Source: Ensifer adhaerens
GTDB lineage: Bacteria > Pseudomonadota > Alphaproteobacteria > Rhizobiales > Rhizobiaceae
Reading direction: 5' to 3'
NCBI RefSeq assembly: GCF_002940685.1
Contig: NZ_PNFP01000002.1
Coordinates: 310,001 to 374,000 of the forward strand
Length of the DNA: 64,000 nt
Position 1 is the stretch's first letter. Each line of letters opens with the position of its first letter. Under the pieces are notes generated by a model. It had not been told where the DNA came from and made no database searches. It was given only the letters and a program-made list of their open reading frames with translations. Below are positions 52,567 through 60,579 of this stretch, piece after piece. The position numbers and the translations under genes are program-made.

Positions 52567-53091
52567 ATGTGGGATCTAGCCAATCTGTTCCGGAGATACA
52601 GCCGGGAACTGCAGGGGTATCTTCGCAGGCGCGGCGTTACGGCCGATACGGCGGCTGACCTGAGCCAGGATGCGTTTGTGCGTTTGGCGCAGCTCGTGGA
52701 CAAGACGCCGATGGGCGAACTGCCCTCCAACGGCCGGGCCTATCTCTACAGGACCGCGATCAATCTGCAGATCGATGCGCAACGGCGCGTTCGCATCGTC
52801 GCTCCGGCCGGGGAGATTGATCTCGACGCGATCGTCGATCCCGCACCGCAGCCAGACGAGCTGCTGATTTCTGCCGAGCAACTGCGTCTCCTGGAGCGCG
52901 CCCTGATGGACGTGCCGGAAGGGCCAAGGCTGGTCTACGACCTTCGCATGGAAGGTCTGACATTTGCCGAGATCGCCGAGCGACTCTCCATTCCCCTGCA
53001 AACCGCCTATAGCCGCCTCGCTTCCGTGCTGATGCATCTGCAGACGCAACTGCGCAAGGCAAACGAGGGCGGAAAAAGGTGGCCCCGATGA
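52567..53091 (+). CDS. ECF sigma factor, FecI type
   Basis: 174 aa from ATG 52567. Region 2 is LFRRYSRELQGYLRRRGVTA then ADLSQDAFVRLAQL; region 4 is LRMEGLTFAEIAERLSIPLQ and TAYSRLASVLMHLQ. The order with FecR and a TonB receptor downstream marks it as an iron-starvation/cell-surface-signalling-type sigma. The spacer upstream carries the AT-rich box cttgactcaataaatcatat, a candidate promoter. It overlaps the FecR gene (ATGA). Confidence 0.9.
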   Translation: MWDLANLFRRYSRELQGYLRRRGVTADTAADLSQDAFVRLAQLVDKTPMGELPSNGRAYLYRTAINLQIDAQRRVRIVAPAGEIDLDAIVDPAPQPDELLISAEQLRLLERALMDVPEGPRLVYDLRMEGLTFAEIAERLSIPLQTAYSRLASVLMHLQTQLRKANEGGKRWPR

Positions 53092-54068
53092 CGACCAGGA
53101 AACATCAGGATGGCCAGGACGAGTGGGCAGACGAGGCATCGCAGTCGCTCGATCCGGTGCAACGGGACGCGATCAAGTGGTTCACGGTCATAAGCGACGG
53201 CCAGGCCGCGCCGGAGACGCTGGCGGCGCACGAGCGCTGGATGCAGGCATCGCCGGACCATGCCGCATGTTATGCCGAGATCGAAGCGCTGTGGACGAGC
53301 GCCGCCGGGCTTGAGGCGGGCCGACAGAAGAAGAAGGGCAGCCGTTCGCCCACCCGCCGGCAGTTGATGCACCTGGCGGTGCTGGCATTCGCGTCATCGG
53401 CCGGCTATGGCGCCTATCGCTCCTCGATCGGAAACCAGCTGCAAACCGCGCGGGGGGAAAGGCGCACCGTCGTGCTCGATGACGGCACGCGGGTGGAGAT
53501 GTCGGGCGGCACCAGCCTGTCGGTGCATTTCACGATGGCCGAACGCAAGGTTACCCTCGATCGGGGCGAGGCCTACTTCACGGTTGCAAAGGACGCGCAG
53601 CGGCCGTTTGCGGTTGACGCGAATGGGGGCAGGGTGGTGGCGCTCGGAACCGCGTTCAACCTTTCCATCCTTAGCGACCAGCTGGAGATCGTCGTCTCGG
53701 AAAGCGCCGTGATGGTCGACTATGGCGGCCGGTCGCTCCGGCTCGACGAGGGGCAGCAGCTGACCTGTCGCGCCGGAGAGATGGGAACGGCCCGGCCTTC
53801 CGATGTCGAAACCGATCTCGCCTGGCGAAGCGGCAGGCTCGTCTTTCTCGGCAGGCCGTTCGGCGAGGTCATCGACGTGCTCAACCGCTGGACGCCGCAA
53901 CGGCTGATCCTGATGGATGACCGGCTCTCTCGCCTCCATGTGACGCTGGTCGCGCGGATCGACGAAATCGACGTGGTCCTTCCGCAACTCGCGCGGGTGC
54001 TGCCGATTTCCACCCGGCATATCCCCCTATGGGGAACGCTGATCTATCGCGCGGATCGGATTGTTTAA
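53088..54068 (+). CDS. FecR-type anti-sigma/transmembrane regulator
   Basis: 326 aa from ATG 53088. An N-terminal DUF4880-like segment (AIKWFTVISDGQAAPETLAA, HERWMQASPDHAACYAEIEA) binds the sigma factor. One hydrophobic segment (about residues 85-103, LMHLAVLAFASSAGYGAY) is followed by the periplasmic FecR barrel (GERRTVVLDDGTRVEM, VTLDRGEAYFTVAKD, PFAVDANGGRVVALGTAFNL). Its C-terminus should contact the N-terminal domain of the TonB receptor and relay substrate binding to the sigma. Confidence 0.9.
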   Translation: MTTRKHQDGQDEWADEASQSLDPVQRDAIKWFTVISDGQAAPETLAAHERWMQASPDHAACYAEIEALWTSAAGLEAGRQKKKGSRSPTRRQLMHLAVLAFASSAGYGAYRSSIGNQLQTARGERRTVVLDDGTRVEMSGGTSLSVHFTMAERKVTLDRGEAYFTVAKDAQRPFAVDANGGRVVALGTAFNLSILSDQLEIVVSESAVMVDYGGRSLRLDEGQQLTCRAGEMGTARPSDVETDLAWRSGRLVFLGRPFGEVIDVLNRWTPQRLILMDDRLSRLHVTLVARIDEIDVVLPQLARVLPISTRHIPLWGTLIYRADRIV

Positions 54069-54186
54069 AAAAATCTGAAGGCCGGATCAGAAAGGAAGCG
54101 GCAACCGGCGTCTTACCTCCGACAGCAGGCTCCTGCGCGGCGATCAATGTCGCGCCCGGCCTGCGCAGCATTCGGAGTGACATGCA

Positions 54187-56388
54187 ATGACGACCTTCAA
54201 TACCTTAAGCGCCGCCACCTTGGGCAGGATCCTGTTGTGCTCGTCCGCGATCGCCATTCTTGCCCCGGCCTTGCCGGCATACGGGCAAGCCCAGGATAAA
54301 ACGGCGCGAAGGGTTGAGGAGCGGACGGTCGAATTTGCCATCCCGGCGTTGCCGATCGCGGCGGCGATCGCAAGATATTCCGCTCAGAGCGGGGTCAACG
54401 TTCTCGCCGGCGGCGTGCTGCCGCCTTCCGTGCGAACCTCGCCCGTCAACGGGCGCTTCACGCCCGCCGAGGCCCTGGATCGAATGCTGGCCGGCACCGG
54501 CTACAGCTATGGCGCGGAAGGCTCGAACTCGATCGTCCTGATCGGAGCGGGAGCGGCGGCGCCCTCGGACGACGGCGCCACCCGCCTGAAGGCGATCAGC
54601 GCCCACGCCAGGATGCCGACGCTTGGCGGCCTGGTTGCCGGCAAGGACGCGCCTTACGAAACGGCAGCCGCCGCTTCGTCGATGGATGGCGAGACACTTC
54701 AGGAACGCTATGCGGGAAACGTCGACAACGCGCTGCGGTCGGGCGCCGGCACGTTCACGCGCAAGGCGATGTCGGGCGCCGGCGTGGCCGTCAACATCCG
54801 CGGCATGGAAGGCTATGGCCGCGTCAACATGACGATCGACGGCGCGCGCCAGAACATCCGCGTCATGGGGCACGGCGTTTCCGGCGGCTCCACCTTCGTG
54901 GATAGCGATCTCCTGGCCGGCATGGACATCGGTCGCGGAGCGCTCGGCGGCGCAGCGGGCGTCGGGGCACTGGGCGGCGCTGCCAATTTCCGCACGCTTG
55001 GCATCGACGACGTCGTTGAGCCCGGCAGGACCGCAGGCGCGCTCAGCACCGTCAAGTTCGGCAACAACGAGTATGGCTGGTCGACCATGGCGGCGGCGGG
55101 CATGCGCACCGACACCGGGATCGGCTTCATGGGCGCGTTCAACCGCCGTGATTCCGGCTCTCCCTTGAGCGGGGTCGATGACCGTGGAAGGCGCATCATT
55201 GCCACCGATCTTGCCGAAGACCTGAAGTCCGGGCTCGTCAAGCTCGAGCTTGGCAACGGCGACGATCACAGGCTCTTGCTGGGCGGCGTGTGGTACAACA
55301 ATCACTCGAGCATTCGCGCCGAGCCGCAGGTCTATCGGAACCAGACCTATACGGCCCGCTACGACTATGCGCCGGGCGACGATCTCGTGAACCTGACGGT
55401 CAACGCCTATCTCAACGACTCCTCCGTCCGCTTCGTCGAAGGCAGCTACAAGGGCCGCTTCACCCGCGATCGCGGCCTTGGCATCGACGTGACCAATCGC
55501 AGCGAACTTTCGCTCTCCGACGATGTCGCCCTGGCGCTGAGCTATGGTGGCGCGTACTACCATGACGACGTGTCGAACGGACAACCCTGGGGCACGGGTG
55601 GGCCTGGAGACGGTCAAATCGGCGTCGGCAGCCTCTTTGCCGATGCCACCTTTACCTATGGCATCTTCGAGCTGACCCCCGGCTTCCATTTCGACACGTT
55701 CGATTTGCGCGGGGACGTGGCCAAGCGCGTCGGCAGCCAAAATGCCATCGAGCGCATCGAAAGGAGCGAGAACAGCTTCAATCCGCGGGTGACGCTGGCG
55801 GCCACGCCATGGGATGGCATCCAGTTCTACACCCGTTATGCCAAGACCTCGCGCCCGCCATCGGTCACCGAAACCTTCTTTCCCGGCGCCCATGGCAGCA
55901 CGCCGAACCCGACCAGCCCCAACCCGAACCTCAAGGGCGAAACGAGCCTCGGTTGGGAGGTTGGCGTCAATATCCTCAGCGACGGGCTGCTCAGCGAAGG
56001 CGACAGCCTGCGCGTGAAGGCGAACTACTTCAGCAACGACGTTGAAAACTACATCACCTCGGCGGCGCGCCCCAGTGGTCCGCCATACGTGGCGATGCTG
56101 CAGTTCGTGAACGTGCCGGGCAAGACGCGCATCGAAGGTTTCGAACTCGAAGCCCAGTACGATACCGGACAGATCTTCGGCGGGATCACCTATTCCAACA
56201 CGAAGACGCATCTGCCCTACGGCATGTGGTCCGACGGTTTCGGCGTCGGCGAGATCAATGGGCTGCCGGAAGACACGCTGACCATCAACGCCGGCTTCAG
56301 GGCGCTGGGTGAGAAGCTGACGGTCAGCGGACAGGTGCGCCACTCGGCAAGACAAAGGGGGTCAAGCCGCCGATGGGCCCCGATCTGA
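54187..56388 (+). CDS. TonB-dependent receptor with secretin/TonB N-terminal domain (frameshifted C-terminus)
   Basis: 733 aa as read. A signal peptide (cleavage near YGQA) is followed by an STN signalling domain (residues 45-115: FAIPALPIAAAIARYSAQSG, FTPAEALDRMLAGTGYSY), a plug (NVDNALRSGAGTFTRKAMSG; VAVNIRGMEGYGRVNMTIDG; MDIGRGALGGAAGVGALGGA) and a beta-barrel. After SGQVRH the frame runs to a stop at 56388, while the expected barrel end ENLANTAYKPAHYLD...TVKF lies in another frame (56373-56570). The layout is that of heme/siderophore-type receptors that signal through FecR; the ligand is not known. Confidence 0.85.
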   Translation: MTTFNTLSAATLGRILLCSSAIAILAPALPAYGQAQDKTARRVEERTVEFAIPALPIAAAIARYSAQSGVNVLAGGVLPPSVRTSPVNGRFTPAEALDRMLAGTGYSYGAEGSNSIVLIGAGAAAPSDDGATRLKAISAHARMPTLGGLVAGKDAPYETAAAASSMDGETLQERYAGNVDNALRSGAGTFTRKAMSGAGVAVNIRGMEGYGRVNMTIDGARQNIRVMGHGVSGGSTFVDSDLLAGMDIGRGALGGAAGVGALGGAANFRTLGIDDVVEPGRTAGALSTVKFGNNEYGWSTMAAAGMRTDTGIGFMGAFNRRDSGSPLSGVDDRGRRIIATDLAEDLKSGLVKLELGNGDDHRLLLGGVWYNNHSSIRAEPQVYRNQTYTARYDYAPGDDLVNLTVNAYLNDSSVRFVEGSYKGRFTRDRGLGIDVTNRSELSLSDDVALALSYGGAYYHDDVSNGQPWGTGGPGDGQIGVGSLFADATFTYGIFELTPGFHFDTFDLRGDVAKRVGSQNAIERIERSENSFNPRVTLAATPWDGIQFYTRYAKTSRPPSVTETFFPGAHGSTPNPTSPNPNLKGETSLGWEVGVNILSDGLLSEGDSLRVKANYFSNDVENYITSAARPSGPPYVAMLQFVNVPGKTRIEGFELEAQYDTGQIFGGITYSNTKTHLPYGMWSDGFGVGEINGLPEDTLTINAGFRALGEKLTVSGQVRHSARQRGSSRRWAPI

Positions 56389-56570
56389 TCGAGTTCGACA
56401 GCTATACGCTCGTCGACGCCTTTGCGACCTACAAGTTCAACGACAACGCCACCCTGTTCCTGAACGTCGAGAACCTGGCGAACACGGCGTACAAGCCCGC
56501 CCATTACCTGGACAAGCGCCTTGTCGGGCGCGGGCGAACGGTGATGGGCGGACTGACGGTGAAATTCTAG
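56373..56570 (+). pseudogene. Detached C-terminal barrel fragment of the TonB receptor
   Basis: 65-residue frame (MGPDLIEFDSYTLVDAFATY to TVMGGLTVKF) that contains the usual last barrel strands, including ATLFLNVENLANTAYKPAHY and the terminal Phe needed for outer-membrane insertion. It continues the receptor with a net one-base loss (or two-base gain) between about 56341 and 56372, where a run of five G stands. It may be a real mutation, a sequencing error, or rarely a recoding site. Confidence 0.75.
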
Positions 56571-56663
56571 TCCTGCTGCGTGTCCCTCGATCGTCGTCGG
56601 CCAAGGGACACAGGCACCGGCAATGCCGGGTGCCGGAGTGCGGGTTCGTGGGAACGCACCGCG

Positions 56664-58184
56664 CTAATCGCCGAGACTGAACAGCGTCGACGGATCGGCG
56701 ACGATGGGCGGTGCGTAGAATGTCAATCGTGCGGCGTCCATCAGCAGCAGCGGCTGGTCCATCTCGCCGGCAAGGCTGGTGATCCAGTCCTGGAGGTCGC
56801 GCACCCGGTCGGCATGGTCGGCCGAAAGGTCGCGCGCCTCGGACGGGTCGGCGGAAAGGTCGAAGAGTTCGACCTTCTGCGGCAGCGTCGCTTTCCAGAC
56901 GAGCTTCCAGTTGTCCCGGCGCACGGCGCCGCCCATGGGGTCGACGTTGTAGACCAGCTCCCTGCGCGCCGACGGCTTGCCTTCACTCAAGGACGGCCAG
57001 AGGTTGATGCCGTCGAGCGGCTGGTTCTTGTCGAGTGCTGCGCCGGCGATCGCCGCCAGCGTCGGATACATGTCGACCACATGGACCATGCCTGCGACCT
57101 TGCCGGGCGTGATCTTCTTCGGCCAGTTGGCAAGAGCCACGACGCGGGTGCCGCCCTCATAGAGCGTGCCCTTGCCGTTGCGGTAGGGGCCATTGTCGGC
57201 CGGCAACCCGCCGCTCACCTTGCTGTCTCCGGCAAAGAGCGAGCTCGTCACGCCGCCATTGTCGCTGTGAAAGACGATCAGCGTGTTGTCGCGCATGCCG
57301 CGTTCTTCGAGCGCGGCGAGCAGCCTGCCGACGCCGTCGTCGAGCACCGAGATCATCGCCGCATAGGCGCGCCGGTTCTCATCGGCAATGTGCTTGTAGC
57401 GATCGAGATAGTCTTCCGGCGCCTGGAAGGGCGTGTGCGGCGCGGTGAAGGCGAGATAGAGGAACAGCGGGCTGGCGGGGTCGTGGCTCTCGACCACCCG
57501 TGCCGCCTCGTTGCCGAAGAGCGTGTTGTCGAAGCCGGCTTCCTCGAGCGGCTTGTTGCCGCGATACCAGTCCTTCACCCCATGGGAGGAATGCTTGAAG
57601 TGGTCGATCTCGCCAACCAGCGCGCCGTAGAAGGTGTCGAAGCCGCGCTGCTTCGGCCAGTAATCCGCCTTCGCATGGCCGAGATGCCATTTGCCGATGA
57701 GCGCGGTCCTGTAGCCCGCGTCCTTCATGACCTGGGGCAGCAGATATTCGTCGAGCGCCAGCCCGTAGGAGCCGGGCGAGGGGATCACGCCGGTCTGCAG
57801 GCCATAGCGCAGGGGGTAACGACCGGTGAGGAATGCGGCGCGCGTCGGCGTGCACATCGGCTGGGTGTAGAATTCGTCGAAGGTCACGCCCGTTTCGGCG
57901 AGCTTGTCGAGGTTGGGCGTCTTGATGTCCGAGCCGCGGAAGCCGACATCGCCCCAGCCGAGATCGTCGGCGATGATGTAGACGATGTTCGGCGGTGCCG
58001 CGCCATTGGCCAGCGCCGGGCTCGAAGAGAGCGCGGCAAGGCCCGCCGGCAGCCCGGCGGCAGCGGCAATCGCCGCCGTGCTCATCAGCATCTCGCGCCG
58101 CGTCAGACCCTTGCCCCGACCAGCGCCAGCAGGCTCGCCGCCGCCTGCGTTTGCACGGGCGTCACTCGCTTGCAGTTCAGACAT
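56664..58184 (-). CDS. Arylsulfatase-type sulfatase, Tat-exported
   Basis: 506 aa from ATG 58184. A twin-arginine signal (LTRREMLMSTAAIAAAAGLP) is followed by NIVYIIADDLGWGDVGFRGS (metal Asp-Asp) and the sulfatase signature MCTPTRAAFLTGRYPLR with formylglycine Cys111. Also ALIGKWHLGH and HSDNGG are present. It is of the type I (CxPxR) class and needs a formylglycine-generating enzyme, which is not in the window. It is expected in the periplasm and hydrolyses an organic sulfate. It is convergent with the TonB receptor. Confidence 0.92.
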   Translation of the reverse strand: MSELQASDARANAGGGEPAGAGRGKGLTRREMLMSTAAIAAAAGLPAGLAALSSSPALANGAAPPNIVYIIADDLGWGDVGFRGSDIKTPNLDKLAETGVTFDEFYTQPMCTPTRAAFLTGRYPLRYGLQTGVIPSPGSYGLALDEYLLPQVMKDAGYRTALIGKWHLGHAKADYWPKQRGFDTFYGALVGEIDHFKHSSHGVKDWYRGNKPLEEAGFDNTLFGNEAARVVESHDPASPLFLYLAFTAPHTPFQAPEDYLDRYKHIADENRRAYAAMISVLDDGVGRLLAALEERGMRDNTLIVFHSDNGGVTSSLFAGDSKVSGGLPADNGPYRNGKGTLYEGGTRVVALANWPKKITPGKVAGMVHVVDMYPTLAAIAGAALDKNQPLDGINLWPSLSEGKPSARRELVYNVDPMGGAVRRDNWKLVWKATLPQKVELFDLSADPSEARDLSADHADRVRDLQDWITSLAGEMDQPLLLMDAARLTFYAPPIVADPSTLFSLGD

Positions 58185-58517
58185 GCGCACCCCCTGGAAA
58201 AGCCATCCGACCGGTCGGCGGGATATTTATTCGGTAGTTCTAATATCTGCATCTTCCGGTAGCGCCGTCAAATTAACTTTGTCGTGTTGACGGGGGCGGA
58301 ACGCCTGATGCCAAAGCGATCTATCGCCGGCTGCACTGTGCAGAAAATCCACGCGTTGATTTCGCAAGGAAATGCCGTTGTGCAGTGCAAGGGAATGTTA
58401 TTGCAGTGCAAATAGTGTTTGGCCCGGTTGTCCCGGGGAAATAGTATATTTCTGAATTTCCCTTCCAACTTCAGGGAATCTGTGCTCTCATAGGTTTAGT
58501 TGGAAGGAGGAAATGCC
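58185..58517. other. Divergent spacer with repeated TGCA-type palindromes
   Basis: 333 bp between the sulfatase and the 32-aa gene. It contains three palindromes (next entry) and promoter-like AT-rich sequence (gaaatagtatatttctgaat). Confidence 0.6.
58331..58411. promoter_or_regulatory. Cluster of three TGCA-N-TGCA palindromes
   Basis: ctgca-ctg-tgcag (58331-58343), tgcagtgca (58381-58389) and ttgcagtgcaa (58401-58411, perfect). The last two centres are about 21 bp apart, two helical turns. Candidate operators for the sulfatase or the small gene. Confidence 0.5.
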
Positions 58518-58616
58518 ATGCTCTCATTCTTCGAGCATTTTGCACTTTTCGACGCCTTGATCGTTGCGGCGATCTGCACGCTTCTGATCTTGAGTTACTT
58601 CAGCCGAGAGGCCTGA
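58518..58616 (+). CDS. Small one-TM protein (32 aa)
   Basis: The 32-aa frame from ATG 58518 to TGA 58616 begins MLSFFEHFALFDALIVAAIC and ends LSYFSREA. There is one hydrophobic helix. The SD ggagga sits seven bases before the ATG, which is excellent. No homologue is known to me; the RBS and composition support translation. Confidence 0.6.
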   Translation: MLSFFEHFALFDALIVAAICTLLILSYFSREA

Positions 58617-58681
58617 GGGGGGCGCAGGGGTTGCGGGATACTTTCCGATCGTGACGGATCGGCCGCCGGCGCCTGGGCGCC

Positions 58682-59281
58682 TCAAGCGGCCTGGAGCGCG
58701 GTCACGTGCAGCCAGCGCGTCGGCTCGCCGTCATAGCCGCCGCCATCGGCCTCGGCGATCGCGATGTTCGACCAGCCCGCTTCTTCGAAACAGCCGCGCA
58801 GCCACGTCGCTGACGGATAGTTGAAGTAGCGGCCGAAGCGGTCGTGGCCCTCCGAACTCCCGGCCTTGAAGCTCGCCTGAATGAAACCGCCTGGCCTCAG
58901 CGCCAGCCGAATGCGGTTGAGGACATCGGCCAGTTCTGCGCGTGGCACATGCAGGAGCGAGGCCTCGGCCCAGATGGCGTCAAAACGCGCCTGCCAGTCG
59001 ATTTCCTGGAACCTGACGACGTCCACCGTGCGGCCGATCAGCGCTTCCGCCTCGCGCGCAAGCTCGGCCGAGCCGTCGCAAGCGGTGACGTCGAGCCCAT
59101 GCTCCAGAAGGATGAGACTGTCCTGGCCGCCGCCGCAGCCGAGATCGAGCACGGCGGCGCCCGGGGGCAGCCGACCGATGAAGGCGGCGAGGCGCGCGGT
59201 CGGCGGCTTGCGTTCGCGCGCCGCGTAGGTGGCGGCGTTGTCGCGGTAGAAGGCGAGAGTCTCGTCGTCTGGCTTTGCCAT
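58682..59281 (-). CDS. Class I SAM-dependent methyltransferase
   Basis: 199 aa. SAM motif I is AAVLDLGCGGGQDSLILLEH, followed by the acidic residue in VTACDGSAELAREAE; then IWAEASLLHVP and LRPGGFIQASF (post-motif). The pattern is that of TehB/Methyltransf_11-type enzymes. Start ATG 59281 (SD gaggag nearby). The substrate is unknown. Confidence 0.87.
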   Translation of the reverse strand: MAKPDDETLAFYRDNAATYAARERKPPTARLAAFIGRLPPGAAVLDLGCGGGQDSLILLEHGLDVTACDGSAELAREAEALIGRTVDVVRFQEIDWQARFDAIWAEASLLHVPRAELADVLNRIRLALRPGGFIQASFKAGSSEGHDRFGRYFNYPSATWLRGCFEEAGWSNIAIAEADGGGYDGEPTRWLHVTALQAA

Positions 59282-59899
59282 GAATGCTCCTCGTTGGCGG
59301 TACTGGGCGCGGGCGCAGGCGCGAAAGACAAGTGCGCTACCCGCGTGTCACCTCCAATCGTGGCCGAGTAAAGGAAAAACATGCAGGAATTCATAGTGCT
59401 GCAGCGTTTTTCGCGCGCCTGACAGGACGCGCGGCGCTGCGGGCAGGGGCTGGGCTGGCCGCTCCGCTGACTTCTCCCTGCCGATCAGCGGCAGCGCGCG
59501 CAGCATGTCGCGGATGGCGATCGCGTCCCAGGGTAGGTGTTCGGTGATGCCGAGCCCGACGACCTCGACTTGCGCGGCCACGTCGTTCAGCAGGCGGACG
59601 AACGGGGGGATCGGCTCGGTGGCGCTCGGTTCGGGCACGGTCGGGCAGGCGCTCTACCGTTTGCCGCGGCTGCTTGTCTGGCAGCAGCGCTTCACCGGCG
59701 TCGTCACGCTTGCGCTCGGTTCCAGCTGCTGTTTTCAGGTCACGCCAGCGCGCCGGCCGTTAGACCATAAACCGTCATTGCCTCGCCGATGCGAGGATCG
59801 CGCGCGTGGCTTGCCGCAACGGGCAGAGCGTGTCCGGCCAAGGGCCGGGCTCTGCCTCGTCGTGTTGTGGCCGGGTGTGAGGCCGGTGTTCTCAAGGTC
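59282..59899. other. Degenerate stretch without an intact gene
   Basis: 618 bp containing a relic (next entry). The remainder has no consistent coding pattern; short frames lack SD sequences. Confidence 0.5.
59348..59638 (-). pseudogene. Arginase-family C-terminal relic
   Basis: The frame includes VRLLNDVAAQVEVVGLGITE followed by HLPWDAIAIRDMLRALPLIG, which resembles the C-terminal end of rhizobial arginase/agmatinase-family proteins as I recall it. The N-terminal metal-binding domain is missing, and upstream sequence shows no matching continuation. It is a likely decayed remnant; not searched. Confidence 0.4.
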
Positions 59900-60349
59900 T
59901 CACTTGGCGGCCTGGGTGGCGCCGAGCACGTAGTCTCCGTCCCAGTGCCAGATCTGCTTGTCGTCGACCGTGACCTTCACGATCGCCTGGAAACCGGAAA
60001 GCGTGCCGCTGCCGGCGTGGAAGGCGCAGGTTCCAAGCGGCGGCTTGGCCGTATCGTAGACGACGCAGTATCCGACCGCCGAGTCGCCATTGCCGACGGC
60101 GATGACCGCGGTGCTGCTGGAGAACAGCGGATTGGCAACGACCGGCCCGTAATAGAGGATCTTGGTGCCCGCCGGGATCGCCTCGAGGTTGGATTCCGTG
60201 ATGGTGCAGAAGCTCGGCGTGTCGCCGGTGAACTGGCTGCACTCCTTGGCGATCTTGAGGGGTTGCGTTGCGGGTGGCGTGGATGCCGCATACGCCGTTG
60301 ATACCAGCGCCAGGGTGGCGCCAGCCGACAGGATAAACAGTCTGCTCAT
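59900..60349 (-). CDS. Secreted beta-rich hypothetical protein
   Basis: 149 aa from ATG 60349 (SD gaggga). A signal peptide (LFILSAGATLALVSTAYAAS) precedes a mature part with four Cys (ECSQF, FCTIT, GYCVV, TCAFH). Repeated strand-like motifs (ILYYGPVVANPLFSSSTAVI; GTLSGFQAIVKVTVDD) suggest a barrel fold of the allene-oxide-cyclase/dirigent kind. The function is unknown. It stands between the two sulfatase genes. Confidence 0.7.
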   Translation of the reverse strand: MSRLFILSAGATLALVSTAYAASTPPATQPLKIAKECSQFTGDTPSFCTITESNLEAIPAGTKILYYGPVVANPLFSSSTAVIAVGNGDSAVGYCVVYDTAKPPLGTCAFHAGSGTLSGFQAIVKVTVDDKQIWHWDGDYVLGATQAAK

Positions 60350-60579
60350 GGCCTAGTCCCTCCGGTCGAAATGAGGCGCGAGAATCTCTTCTCCGCCTCC
60401 TGTGTCCGCAATTTCCCGCGTTGATACGTCGGGTTAGCGGATTTCGTGGTTCTCGCCGCCGCCGGCCCGTTCTGAACGTCAAGGGTCGCGCAGTGCCCCG
60501 GACAATCATGCGGGCGCCAGCGAAACGCCATCCCGCAAGGTGCTGCCCCGCGGGATGGCGGCGGCGAGGGGCATCGTCT

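Noticed and set aside
54205-56355. 716-residue minus-strand frame opposite the TonB receptor
   Set aside because: It is the antisense of a strongly coding frame in GC-rich DNA and has no SD or domain motifs; such long shadow frames are common here.
56341-56388. Programmed -1 frameshift in the TonB receptor
   Set aside because: No canonical slippery heptamer in the zero frame and no evident downstream stimulator; a mutation or sequencing error is more likely.
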